In this document: positions 56,320 to 64,000 of the stretch, one piece after another
Position numbering within the stretch: the first letter of the stretch is position 1
Layout of the letters: each line of letters starts with the position of its first letter
From: Oligosphaera ethanolica
Lineage (GTDB): Bacteria; Verrucomicrobiota; Lentisphaeria; Oligosphaerales; Oligosphaeraceae
DNA length: 64,000 bases
NCBI RefSeq assembly: GCF_030814695.1
Contig: NZ_JAUSVL010000001.1
Location: 2,268,227 to 2,332,226, forward strand
Reading direction: 5' to 3'
Translations under genes and position numbers: made by a program
The notes under the pieces: model-generated
Database searches by the model: none
Seen by the model: the letters and a program-made list of their open reading frames with translations, nothing else
What the model was told of the DNA's origin: nothing

Positions 56320-57849
56320 TCAGAGATCGAGGCCGAGATCGTCGTCGAGTTTTTCCATGGTGGTCTTATCGGCCTTGGCGATGCCCTTGGGCATTTTATA
56401 GGTCGGCAAATAGCGGTAGTAGACTTGGAGACTGAGTGCCGCCAGGGTGGTGGTGTACCACTTGTCGTAATTGCAGCTGAATTTGCCTTTGTCTTGATTG
56501 GGGCATTCCCAATAACCCTCTTGGTGCTGATATTTGATCATCTGCGGGGCGCAGACGTCGTTCCAGTTTTTCCAGCTGGTTTTGCCGGCATGGAACATCA
56601 CCTGGGTCTGGTAGTACCACGCGTAGATCGGATTGGCATGGGCGGCCTCTATCTTGCGTTTCGGGTTGTTCCACACCACCGTGCATTTTTCGCTGATGAA
56701 TTTCACGCCGGCCTTGGCGGCGAAGCTGTCGCCGGAGCCAAGGAGCTGCAGGCAGAAGGTGCCGGCGCCCTGAAGGCCATCACTGCCATTTCCGGGGACA
56801 TTATAGCCGAAGCGGTTGTTGACCTTTGAGAAGGACACTTTCTCCATGAAGCCGAGGCCTTTTTCAATGGCCTTTTCGAGTCCAGGCACATCCGCGCCGG
56901 CGACGTATCCGGCCTTCATGGCCTGGTATTGCCAGCCTGCCACCGACATATCCCATTTGCCATCGGGGTTATAGCCGTAGGAATAGCCGCCATTGCGCAG
57001 CTGGCCATCGACGACGTAGGCTAGAGACTTTTCCATCGCCGGTTTGAGGAAGGGTATTTTGGTCAGGCCGTAGCCCTCGGACAACGCATAGGCGACAATG
57101 CCATTGGAATACGAGAAAGTATCGGGCCATTTCTTGTCGGTAACCTTGGCAGGCCACTTATCGACCTGTCCGGCCAAGTACTGCATGGCTTTCTGGACCG
57201 TCGGGCCGAATTCTTCGGACATGGGCGTCTCGCCGTGAGCCAGGAAGGTCAGCAAGCCCAGGCCGGTCATGGCCTCTTTTTCGCCCGGCGCCCAGGAGCC
57301 ATCGGCATTCTGGGTCTTTTTGAGCCAGCGTAACGCCCGGAGGACCGCCGACTCCGTAACGTCCGACCCGCCAAATTTCTTCAAGGTCTTCTGACGGCCT
57401 TCGTTGCTGCGGCCGCCGTAGAGACTGGACAGTTTCAAGGGGGAGTCATTGGCGCGGACATTGAGGACGTCGGAGAAGTCCATGTTGTCGTCGGTGGAGG
57501 CCATGGCATCGCTGAAATCGGCCACGGATGACACATCGACCATCTCGTCGGTGGAAATGGTCGGTTTTTCGACGGTGGGGACCATTTCCTGGGCGATGTC
57601 CTCGAGTTTTTCGAGCTCTTCCATGGTTTTGGGATCGAGTTCTTTGACTTCGAGTTCCTTCATTTCGAGCTCGACGCTGCTCATCGGCGCCTTGGCTTCG
57701 GCGTCATAGAAGAGAATGAGCGATCCCATCATGAGGGCGTGGACGACCAGTGAGATGATGGGCCCCATCATGCTCTCGACCATTTTCCGATGCTGGTATT
57801 CGGCCAATGCGGCGTCGTGATCCAGCAAGACCTGTTGTTCTTCACTCAT
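56320..57849 (-). CDS. membrane-anchored prenyltransferase/squalene-cyclase-repeat protein
   Basis: The protein has 509 aa. After about 30 cytoplasmic residues a single membrane segment (GPIISLVVHALMMGSLILFY) is followed by an acidic KELEVKELDPKTMEELEK linker resembling TonB-type proteins. From about residue 155 come alpha-alpha barrel repeats: ALRWLKKTQNADGSWAPG, GQLRNGGYSYGYNPDGKWDM, and NQDKGKFSCNYDKWYTTTLA. No catalytic DXDD motif is seen, so it is unlikely to be a cyclase. It occupies the TonB position after ExbB and two ExbD genes and may be the periplasmic output of that motor. Confidence 0.85.
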   Translation of the reverse strand: MSEEQQVLLDHDAALAEYQHRKMVESMMGPIISLVVHALMMGSLILFYDAEAKAPMSSVELEMKELEVKELDPKTMEELEKLEDIAQEMVPTVEKPTISTDEMVDVSSVADFSDAMASTDDNMDFSDVLNVRANDSPLKLSSLYGGRSNEGRQKTLKKFGGSDVTESAVLRALRWLKKTQNADGSWAPGEKEAMTGLGLLTFLAHGETPMSEEFGPTVQKAMQYLAGQVDKWPAKVTDKKWPDTFSYSNGIVAYALSEGYGLTKIPFLKPAMEKSLAYVVDGQLRNGGYSYGYNPDGKWDMSVAGWQYQAMKAGYVAGADVPGLEKAIEKGLGFMEKVSFSKVNNRFGYNVPGNGSDGLQGAGTFCLQLLGSGDSFAAKAGVKFISEKCTVVWNNPKRKIEAAHANPIYAWYYQTQVMFHAGKTSWKNWNDVCAPQMIKYQHQEGYWECPNQDKGKFSCNYDKWYTTTLAALSLQVYYRYLPTYKMPKGIAKADKTTMEKLDDDLGLDL

Positions 57850-57909
57850 AGCTCGTTCCTTCTGCCGAAGCCTCCTGGCTGGTGCGGTTCCAGCCGGCTG
57901 CCGGCGACA

Positions 57910-58305
57910 TTATTTCAGCGTCATGACATTGAGTTTATCCAGCCCGGCGGCCCGGCAGAGGTCCAGGGCGGTGACCAAGTCGGTCGCCCGCGCGCTCATG
58001 CTGACCTGGATAATGACGGTCTGGTCGGGATCAAGGCTGCCGAGATACTTCAGGGTCGAGGCGATCTCTTCCACGGGTTTTTCGGCGCCCTGCAAGTACA
58101 GCTTGTTGGCGTGGACCTGCATTTCGAGCATTTTCGGCTTGACCTCGTCAGTCTTCGCGGCCCCGGGCGAAGGCAGATTCACCGCCAGATGCGCTTCGGA
58201 GATTTCTTCGCGGGCGGTGACGATAAAATAAATCAGCAGCAGGAAGACGATGTCAATCATGGACGACATCGGCACGGCCAGCTGATCTGCGGATTTTCGT
58301 TTCAT
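57910..58305 (-). CDS. exbD: ExbD/TolR-family protein, second copy
   Basis: The protein has 131 aa with one N-terminal membrane segment MIDIVFLLLIYFIVTA whose Asp is the proton-relay residue. The periplasmic domain covers about 35-131. It is 84 bp from the first ExbD gene. Confidence 0.93.
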   Translation of the reverse strand: MKRKSADQLAVPMSSMIDIVFLLLIYFIVTAREEISEAHLAVNLPSPGAAKTDEVKPKMLEMQVHANKLYLQGAEKPVEEIASTLKYLGSLDPDQTVIIQVSMSARATDLVTALDLCRAAGLDKLNVMTLK

Positions 58306-58388
58306 AGCTGCTTCTCCGCCTCACTGGAGGTGCTGTGAGGCTCATCTTGCTCTATTATATCTTCGGTGGTCGGTTGCGAGGCCAATTC

Positions 58389-58811
58389 TCACATGCCGGT
58401 AGCTTCGGCGGCCAGGCGGACGCGATAGAGGCCGGTGGAGGCCGCGACCTGCATGACCCGGTCGATATGGCGGAACTGGGTATCGCCATCGCAGCGGATC
58501 AGTACAGGCACGGAATTGCCCGCCTGGGCGCGCATGGAGATCAGCAGCTGCTTGAGCTGGGAAAGGGACAGGGGCTGCAGCGCGATATTGATCTCGCCGT
58601 CCTTGCGCAGGTTCACCGTCACTGTTCGGGGGTCGCTTTGCTCGACAGCGGGGGCGTTTTTGGCCTGGGCGAGGATGATGGACTCATCCACCACGTCTTT
58701 GTCCACCGACGCCGTGACAACGAAAAAAATGATCAGCAGGAAGACAATGTCGATCATGGAGGTGATCGGTGTCTCCAGCGTGTCATCGCCGCGTTTTTTC
58801 ATATTGGGCAC
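58389..58811 (-). CDS. exbD: ExbD/TolR-family protein, first copy
   Basis: The protein has 140 aa with the membrane segment MIDIVFLLIIFFVVTA and the conserved Asp. The periplasmic domain contains VPVLIRCDGDTQFRHIDRVM. It lies 42 bp after ExbB. Confidence 0.93.
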   Translation of the reverse strand: MPNMKKRGDDTLETPITSMIDIVFLLIIFFVVTASVDKDVVDESIILAQAKNAPAVEQSDPRTVTVNLRKDGEINIALQPLSLSQLKQLLISMRAQAGNSVPVLIRCDGDTQFRHIDRVMQVAASTGLYRVRLAAEATGM

Positions 58812-58853
58812 TCCTTTTGCGAGCTCCAGTGGGGTTCACGGGACCGCTGCAAC

Positions 58854-59609
58854 TTACTCGCCCTCGACTTCGGCGTTCCGGAGGACCTTGATGAGGTCAA
58901 GGACAGTCACTTCCGTTTCCAGGAGGATTCTGGTGGCAAGGTTCTTGAAATAGGTGAAGAAGAGCAGGGCAGGCACGGCGATGATCAGGCCCACGCAGGT
59001 GGTCCATAGCGCGGTGGAGATGGACTGGGCGAGGAGTTTCGCTTTGGCGGCGCCAGTGGCGCTGGCCAAGCCGGCGAAGGCGGCGACCATACCGGTTACT
59101 GTGCCCATCAGCCCGAGCATCGGGGCGATCTGGCCGCAGATATTGAGGTAATTGACGCGCTGCATGAGCTTTTCGCTTTCGAGATCCGTGCTGGACGACA
59201 CGGCCTGCTGCACCACTTCATAGCCATCGTTGATATTGTCAAAAGCGGAGCGGAGGATATTGGACAGCGCGCCGGGATTGGCATCACAAGTCGCGATGGC
59301 GGTGCCGAGGTCGCCCTGGGAGAGCGCTTCACGCACGCCGGTAACCACGCCGGCCGGAATAAGCTTGTCTTTCTTGACGATGAGGAAGCCGTCGATGGCC
59401 AGCCAGACCATGACGAATGAGGTACCGAAGAGGCCAATCCAAATCAGCAGGTTGACGATGCTACCGCCGTAAAGAATGTCCCACAGACTGGTTCCGCCGG
59501 AGGCGGCTTCCGTCGGGACGTCGACACCGGCCTCCTGGGCCAGGACCATTCCACCACAGAGCAAGCCAAGGCAAAGCACATTCAAGAAGCCACGATTGTT
59601 TTTCGTCAT
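58854..59609 (-). CDS. exbB: ExbB/TolQ/MotA-family proton channel protein
   Basis: The protein has 251 aa with a cleavable-looking N-terminal segment (VLCLGLLCGGMVLAQ) and then three membrane helices: WIGLFGTSFVMVWLAIDGFL, APMLGLMGTVTGMVAAFAGL and ALWTTCVGLIIAVPALLFFT. The Thr/Gly-rich second helix is typical. It forms the stator-type pump with the two ExbD proteins. Confidence 0.94.
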   Translation of the reverse strand: MTKNNRGFLNVLCLGLLCGGMVLAQEAGVDVPTEAASGGTSLWDILYGGSIVNLLIWIGLFGTSFVMVWLAIDGFLIVKKDKLIPAGVVTGVREALSQGDLGTAIATCDANPGALSNILRSAFDNINDGYEVVQQAVSSSTDLESEKLMQRVNYLNICGQIAPMLGLMGTVTGMVAAFAGLASATGAAKAKLLAQSISTALWTTCVGLIIAVPALLFFTYFKNLATRILLETEVTVLDLIKVLRNAEVEGE

Positions 59610-59686
59610 TTGATTTCTCCTGGAGAACCCTTTGCGAACGGAACACTAGAATTCGACACCTATATACTTATGCAATAATATGTCAC

Positions 59687-60433
59687 TCAGTCAATGGCCT
59701 CAATTTTGCTGACGCGGGGGTCATTGAGTTCCTTCATGATGGCCACGGCCTGCTTTTTGGCTTCGGCGCGTTCCTTGCGCAGTTTGCGGCCATCGAAAAG
59801 CAGCATGGTCTTAAGATACTCCAGGACGGCCTGTTTTTTCTGGCCCTGCAGGGCGTAGATTTGACCGCGCATATTGAAGGCGAAGGCTGCGTAGGCGTCT
59901 TCCTTGCTGAGCACCAACTTGTTGAGCTCGGCATCAATTTTGTCATACTCCTTGTTTTCGAGCATGATAAGCAGATTGGCGCGCATGAGCGCGTCCGGTC
60001 GTTCAGCGACAAAGGGCACGGCTTTGGCCAGGACCTTGCGGGCGTCGTCGGTCTTTTTCAGCGCCAGCTGTGATTCGGCTTCCAGGCCGCCGATGACGTC
60101 ACCCCAACCGAGGAACTTGTAGGCTTCGAAGACTGCTGGGGCGTTTTTGACCACGTCCTGGTATTTTTCTTCTTCGAAGAGCTGTTCGAGCTGCTGCACT
60201 TCCTGCGGTTTGGGGATCATGGCGTAGCGATAGGTGCCGCGTTTGATATTGACGGCGCCGCGGCCATCGACATTGACCATGAGGTCACCCTGCGGGTTGG
60301 CGACTTGGATGGCGACGGCCTTCTGGCGGCTGCCATCGGGTTTGACGAGGTAGCAGTTCTGTTGCTGGGCCTGCACCAGCCCTGCGCCGACCAAGCCCAT
60401 CAGAATCGCGATTAGGATGCTTTTTTTCATCAT
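59687..60433 (-). CDS. secreted protein of the ExbB/ExbD operon, unknown function
   Basis: The protein has 248 aa with a signal peptide (KKSILIAILMGLVGAGLVQA). The mature part has helical TPR-like repeats (LEAESQLALKKTDDARKVLA; FNMRGQIYALQGQKKQAVLE). It sits between the TPR protein and exbB and is probably periplasmic. I do not recognise a family name. Confidence 0.8.
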   Translation of the reverse strand: MMKKSILIAILMGLVGAGLVQAQQQNCYLVKPDGSRQKAVAIQVANPQGDLMVNVDGRGAVNIKRGTYRYAMIPKPQEVQQLEQLFEEEKYQDVVKNAPAVFEAYKFLGWGDVIGGLEAESQLALKKTDDARKVLAKAVPFVAERPDALMRANLLIMLENKEYDKIDAELNKLVLSKEDAYAAFAFNMRGQIYALQGQKKQAVLEYLKTMLLFDGRKLRKERAEAKKQAVAIMKELNDPRVSKIEAID

Positions 60434-60510
60434 GAGGTCCTCGTTTTACGCACTCGTTTATGTAATCTTCATCAGTGATTAGGCGAAACTCTTTTCTGCC
60501 GCTTGCGACC

Positions 60511-63500
60511 TCAGCGCAGAAGCCGGGCCAACTCGGCGGCGTACTGGCCGCCGGCGAAGTGCTGTTGGTAGCGCGCGATCATGTCCTCCAGGCGTTCCTT
60601 CTCACCGCTTTCGGCGAAAAGCCGGGCACTGCCGACGATGGCCTGCTCCAGGTAAGTGCGGATGCCCGGGTTGTCGGCATCGGCGAGCATAACCACCTGC
60701 TGATAGCGAGCCAGTGCCTGCTTTTTGCGGGTGTCATCGCCATATTGCAGAAGAACGGCAGCCAAGCGGGTGAGGGCCTTGTTGCTGACCACGGGGCTAT
60801 CCGCGTACTGGAGGATTTCCTGCAGATCATAGGCCGCGCCGTCCAAATCGGGCGGCGTGACTTTCGCTTTAGCCTCGGCGAGCATGAATTTGGCATCGAA
60901 GAAATAGCCCGTCTTGGGATTTTCCTGCAAGAGTTTCTGGAGATAATCCAGCGCCTGCTTGTCCTTCTTGAGCTGCAGCGCGGCCTCGGCGGCGCGCATA
61001 TAGGCGCGGTCTTTGATGGCGCCGCGGACCTGGCCGGCTTCGGCGTGCTGCGACTTACCGCGTTTGAGGATTTCTTCACAGGCACTCAAGGCGACATCCG
61101 GCACGCCAGCATTCAGGCCGGCGTCGGCGACGTAGCTGAGATTGACGACGGAAACGCTGGCGGCGTTGGCAATGAGCGACCGGAAGGACTTGGCGGCCTC
61201 GTCCTTCTGGCCGGCTTCCATCTGGGCACGACCGAGGTTAAACAGCGCCATCTTGCTGGCATTGGAATCGGGGAAGTCCTTGGCTAGGCGGCCGAGGGTT
61301 GCTGACGCCTTGTCGTTTTCGCCCAGTTCCATGTAGACGGTGCCCAGCCGCGCCAGGTTGTCGGGCGCTTTGCTGGACTGGGGGAAGCGCTTCAGAAAAT
61401 CGTCAAAGGCAGACACGGCCTGGAGCTTCCACTTGTCGAATTCGGCTTTGAGTGGCGCGATCTCCGCATCGAGCTTGGCGATTGCCGCTTCGTTGCGGGA
61501 GATGCCTTCGCCGGCGGCGGCGATGTCGGCCTTGGCTGTTTTTTCCTGCAGGTCGATCTTTTCGGTGCTGAGTTTTTTCACCAGTTGGAAGCCCTCCATG
61601 GCCTTATCACCGGCGTCTTTGATTGTCGGCAAGAGTCCAGCGCGTTCGGCGGGCTGTTTGTCGAGAGCGTCTTTGATGGCGTTGTTCATGGCCAGACGGC
61701 GGGCGGTGGCGACGAGCTGTGCCTTGTCGAGCTCCTGAGACAGTTTGGAAAGGGCCAGGGCATTATCGACCTGGCGCTGGCTTTGGGCCAGTTCGGCCCG
61801 TTCGGCCGCAAGTGATGCATAGACCGCTTCCAGCTGCTGGAGCTCCTTGCGCTTATCTTCACCGGCAACCTGGTTATGCTGGGCGATAGCCTCAATTTGC
61901 CGCTGGCCGATCTTTTCCAGCTCAGCGTTGGCCTTGGCGAGGTCTTGCTTGACGGCCGCGGCGGCGTCATCCTCGGCATCGCCGAGTTTGCCGTTCAGGT
62001 CGGCGATGAGGGTTTCGGCGCGCTGCTTCTCGGCCTCGAGATCGCTGAGCAGTTTGTCGGCGGCGGCAATAGCGCCGCTGATTTTTTTGATGTCGTCCTG
62101 CTGTTTTTTCAGTCCCTCATCAAGTTTGACGCCATCGCCATCCAGTTCGGCCTTGCGGGCCTCGAGAGTCTTCAGCTGCTGTTGATGCTCAATTTCGGCG
62201 GCCTTGAGTTCCTCGGTTTTTTCCTGCATGCTGATAATATCGCCGCCGATGGTGTCTTTTTTGCGTTTTTCGAGGTCGGCGGCAAGTTTGCGGATGTCCT
62301 GTTCGACGGTTTGCAGGTGGACCTGCTTTTCCTGTTCGCTCATGTTGGCGGTGGCCGCGCTGCGGTCGGCAAGCTGTTTTTTGGCCATCGCGTAGAAATC
62401 CAGGCTGAGTTCCTCCATGAGGAGGGTCATGGCCTTGTCGCTGTCGGCGAGTTGTTCGCGTTCTGTGGCGAGCTGTTCGAGGCGAGCCTGTGCTTGTTCG
62501 ACGCTGGCTTTGAGCTGTTTGATCTGGGCGCGGAGGGCGTCCTGCTGATCGCGGAATTCCTGCATTGCGGGGCGCACTTTCTCGCCCGCCAAGTCGTATG
62601 CCCAGGGCAGATAGGCCGCGCTGTCCTCGCGGATGCGCAAGGCAGTGTCGCTTTTGACATTGAAGGACTTGCCGGGCACGCCCTCGGGCGTGAAGATTTT
62701 GGCGATTTCCTGGTAATGGGGCACGGCGTCCTGCGGGCTGTCGCCGTACATCAGGCGTTCGGCGGCGCGGAATTTGGCTTCGAGGCGATCATCGGCATTA
62801 GCGGCGACGCTTTCGTCTTCGTAGTAGCTCAGGAATGCCTCGGCTGCCGGGGCATTTTCTTCCAGGAAGTAGTATATCCAGCCGAGCTTATACCAGGAAC
62901 GGACGCCCTTGTCGAAGGCGCTGAAGACCTCGACCAGGCGCTGATATTTGGGTATGGCGGCCCGATAGGCGGCGGTAGCCTGCTGATGCTTTGCCAGGCG
63001 ATCCTTGTCACTCTTGGCTTCGCTGGCTGCTTTTGCCAGCAGGGACGCCTCTTTGTAGTAATACTCGGCGATGGCGAAAGCGGCGTCAGCGGCTTTGGGG
63101 TGTGCTGAGTCAGTGTTGACGAAAAGGTCCCAGGACCACATGGCGCGGCTGTAGAGATCGGTCTGCTTTTTCGCGTCCTTTTCATTGCGTGCGCGTTCAT
63201 AGAGAACACCGCCATAGCGGTAGGCGCTTTCGGCGGAGCCGGCTTCCTTGGGCATGATCGCAATGACGTAGCTGATGAGTGCCTCGGCCTCCTCAAGGCG
63301 GTCGAGTTGCGCGAGGCAGAGGGACAAGCGGACAACCACGTCCGGGAGTTTGCGGCTGCGGCGGCCGATTTTCACGGCTTCGAGGTAGATAGGCGCGGCC
63401 GCTTGGTAATTTTTAGCGGCGAGGAGCGCTTCGGCCTGTTCGATTTTGATTTCGATTTCGGCGCTGCCGTCATTTCCGGCCAACTCAATCTTGTCGCCGA

Positions 63501-64000
63501 ACTGTGATTCAGCGAAGCGGGCGCATTTATCATGCTCGATAAGCGCTTCGCTGCGGAAGCGGGAGTCGGGGTAGTCGCTCAGGATGGTCTCAAAGTACTT
63601 GGCGGCGCCAGCGTTCTGTTTGCGGGCGAGGTCTTTCTTGCCGGCGATGAGCGTGATCATAGCGTGGCGCTGGATGGCCTGGCCTTTGTAGAAGAGCGCT
63701 TCGGCGACGGGCGAGTTGCCGCGCTCCTTCTTGCCCATGCCGGCTTCGAGTTCTTCCAGGAAGCCATCGACCATCTTGATGGTTTTGATGGCCTCAAGGT
63801 AGTTTGTGATCTTGGCCACTTCGGCGGTTTTCTTCTCGCGCATCAGGCGATTTGCCGCGTCATTGCCCAGAATGATCTGGGCCCGGGCTGCCTGCAGGTA
63901 AGACGACGCGCCGACGCCGTCCCGGATGAACTGCAGGTCCTTGAAGCCAGCCAGGGCCTTCCTAACAGCGTCGCCATTGACAGGCTGGTTGTCTTTCTGC
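60511..64000 (-). CDS. large TPR/coiled-coil protein (5' end beyond window)
   Basis: The frame is open to the right edge (at least 1163 codons); the ATG at 63843 is internal, as coding-like sequence (AGFKDLQFIRDGVGASSYLQ) continues above it. TPR repeats lie near both ends (for example YQAAAPIYLEAVKIGRRSRK; NDKASATLGRLAKDFPDSNA) and a long coiled coil rich in E/K/Q/A lies between (about 62550-61450). Such proteins in ExbB/ExbD loci of PVC bacteria are presumed periplasmic scaffolds. It is the first gene of the operon in this window. Confidence 0.88.
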   Translation of the reverse strand, partial: QKDNQPVNGDAVRKALAGFKDLQFIRDGVGASSYLQAARAQIILGNDAANRLMREKKTAEVAKITNYLEAIKTIKMVDGFLEELEAGMGKKERGNSPVAEALFYKGQAIQRHAMITLIAGKKDLARKQNAGAAKYFETILSDYPDSRFRSEALIEHDKCARFAESQFGDKIELAGNDGSAEIEIKIEQAEALLAAKNYQAAAPIYLEAVKIGRRSRKLPDVVVRLSLCLAQLDRLEEAEALISYVIAIMPKEAGSAESAYRYGGVLYERARNEKDAKKQTDLYSRAMWSWDLFVNTDSAHPKAADAAFAIAEYYYKEASLLAKAASEAKSDKDRLAKHQQATAAYRAAIPKYQRLVEVFSAFDKGVRSWYKLGWIYYFLEENAPAAEAFLSYYEDESVAANADDRLEAKFRAAERLMYGDSPQDAVPHYQEIAKIFTPEGVPGKSFNVKSDTALRIREDSAAYLPWAYDLAGEKVRPAMQEFRDQQDALRAQIKQLKASVEQAQARLEQLATEREQLADSDKAMTLLMEELSLDFYAMAKKQLADRSAATANMSEQEKQVHLQTVEQDIRKLAADLEKRKKDTIGGDIISMQEKTEELKAAEIEHQQQLKTLEARKAELDGDGVKLDEGLKKQQDDIKKISGAIAAADKLLSDLEAEKQRAETLIADLNGKLGDAEDDAAAAVKQDLAKANAELEKIGQRQIEAIAQHNQVAGEDKRKELQQLEAVYASLAAERAELAQSQRQVDNALALSKLSQELDKAQLVATARRLAMNNAIKDALDKQPAERAGLLPTIKDAGDKAMEGFQLVKKLSTEKIDLQEKTAKADIAAAGEGISRNEAAIAKLDAEIAPLKAEFDKWKLQAVSAFDDFLKRFPQSSKAPDNLARLGTVYMELGENDKASATLGRLAKDFPDSNASKMALFNLGRAQMEAGQKDEAAKSFRSLIANAASVSVVNLSYVADAGLNAGVPDVALSACEEILKRGKSQHAEAGQVRGAIKDRAYMRAAEAALQLKKDKQALDYLQKLLQENPKTGYFFDAKFMLAEAKAKVTPPDLDGAAYDLQEILQYADSPVVSNKALTRLAAVLLQYGDDTRKKQALARYQQVVMLADADNPGIRTYLEQAIVGSARLFAESGEKERLEDMIARYQQHFAGGQYAAELARLLR

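Overview
The window is GC-rich bacterial DNA (apart from one AT-rich insert). It combines a large defence island and its mobile-element debris with an anaerobic carbohydrate and metabolic region. I see no rRNA, tRNA or CRISPR array. Two oxygen-sensitive glycyl radical enzymes, three small Fe-S proteins, a GH2 beta-mannosidase and an ExbB/ExbD cluster whose TonB position is taken by a prenyltransferase-repeat protein suggest an anaerobic Gram-negative of the PVC type (Lentisphaerota or Kiritimatiellota-like). That assignment is inference; no marker gene is present.

Region 1 (1-8.8 kb, minus strand): a tightly coupled operon of a small excisionase-type HTH protein, a GTG-started SNF2-like helicase with a C-terminal DUF3883 domain, a membrane-anchored PIN-domain protein and a DUF1156 DNA methylase that runs off the left edge. 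It resembles DUF1156/DUF499 and DISARM-like anti-phage loci.

Region 2 (9-24 kb, minus strand): an expanded type I restriction-modification operon. Its order is HTH, hsdM, Schlafen/AlbA_2 ATPase, ORF6N gene (split by a MITE), ORF6N-PLD protein, hsdS, AAA ATPase plus DUF4276 (a probable split OLD-like pair) and hsdR. A YhcG-type PDDEXK nuclease follows after a repeat-rich gap. Both defence operons are preceded by the same ~174-bp leader carrying a conserved 57-codon reading frame. An AbiEi/AbiEii toxin-antitoxin pair (24.5-26 kb, plus strand) closes the island.

Region 3 (26-37.4 kb): a mobile-element nest. One IS66 copy is broken by an IS4-like element with a 9-bp target duplication. A second IS66 copy is broken by a 385-bp non-autonomous element and flanked by truncated IS66 left ends. 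Between them lie a 5'-truncated IS3-type transposase and a second AlbA_2 ATPase with an in-frame tandem-repeat linker.

Region 4 (37.4-39.3 kb): a complete integron gene cassette with a well-formed attC. It carries an AT-rich PvuRts1I/AbaSI-like modification-dependent endonuclease gene. It is followed by a truncated lipoprotein gene and preceded by a transposase remnant.

Region 5 (39.4-56.1 kb): IclR regulator plus glycyl radical enzyme; a regulator-like gene remnant; a secreted 5'-nucleotidase-like metallophosphatase; an NYN nuclease; and a minus-strand cluster of beta-mannosidase, three COG1600-like Fe-S proteins, a second glycyl radical enzyme and a zinc alcohol dehydrogenase. No glycyl radical activase is seen. 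Three dispersed repeat families recur here in the same order as in region 2.

Region 6 (56.3-64 kb, minus strand): an envelope energy-transduction operon. It runs from a large TPR/coiled-coil protein (open at the right edge) through a secreted 248-aa protein, ExbB, two ExbD proteins and the membrane-anchored prenyltransferase-repeat protein.
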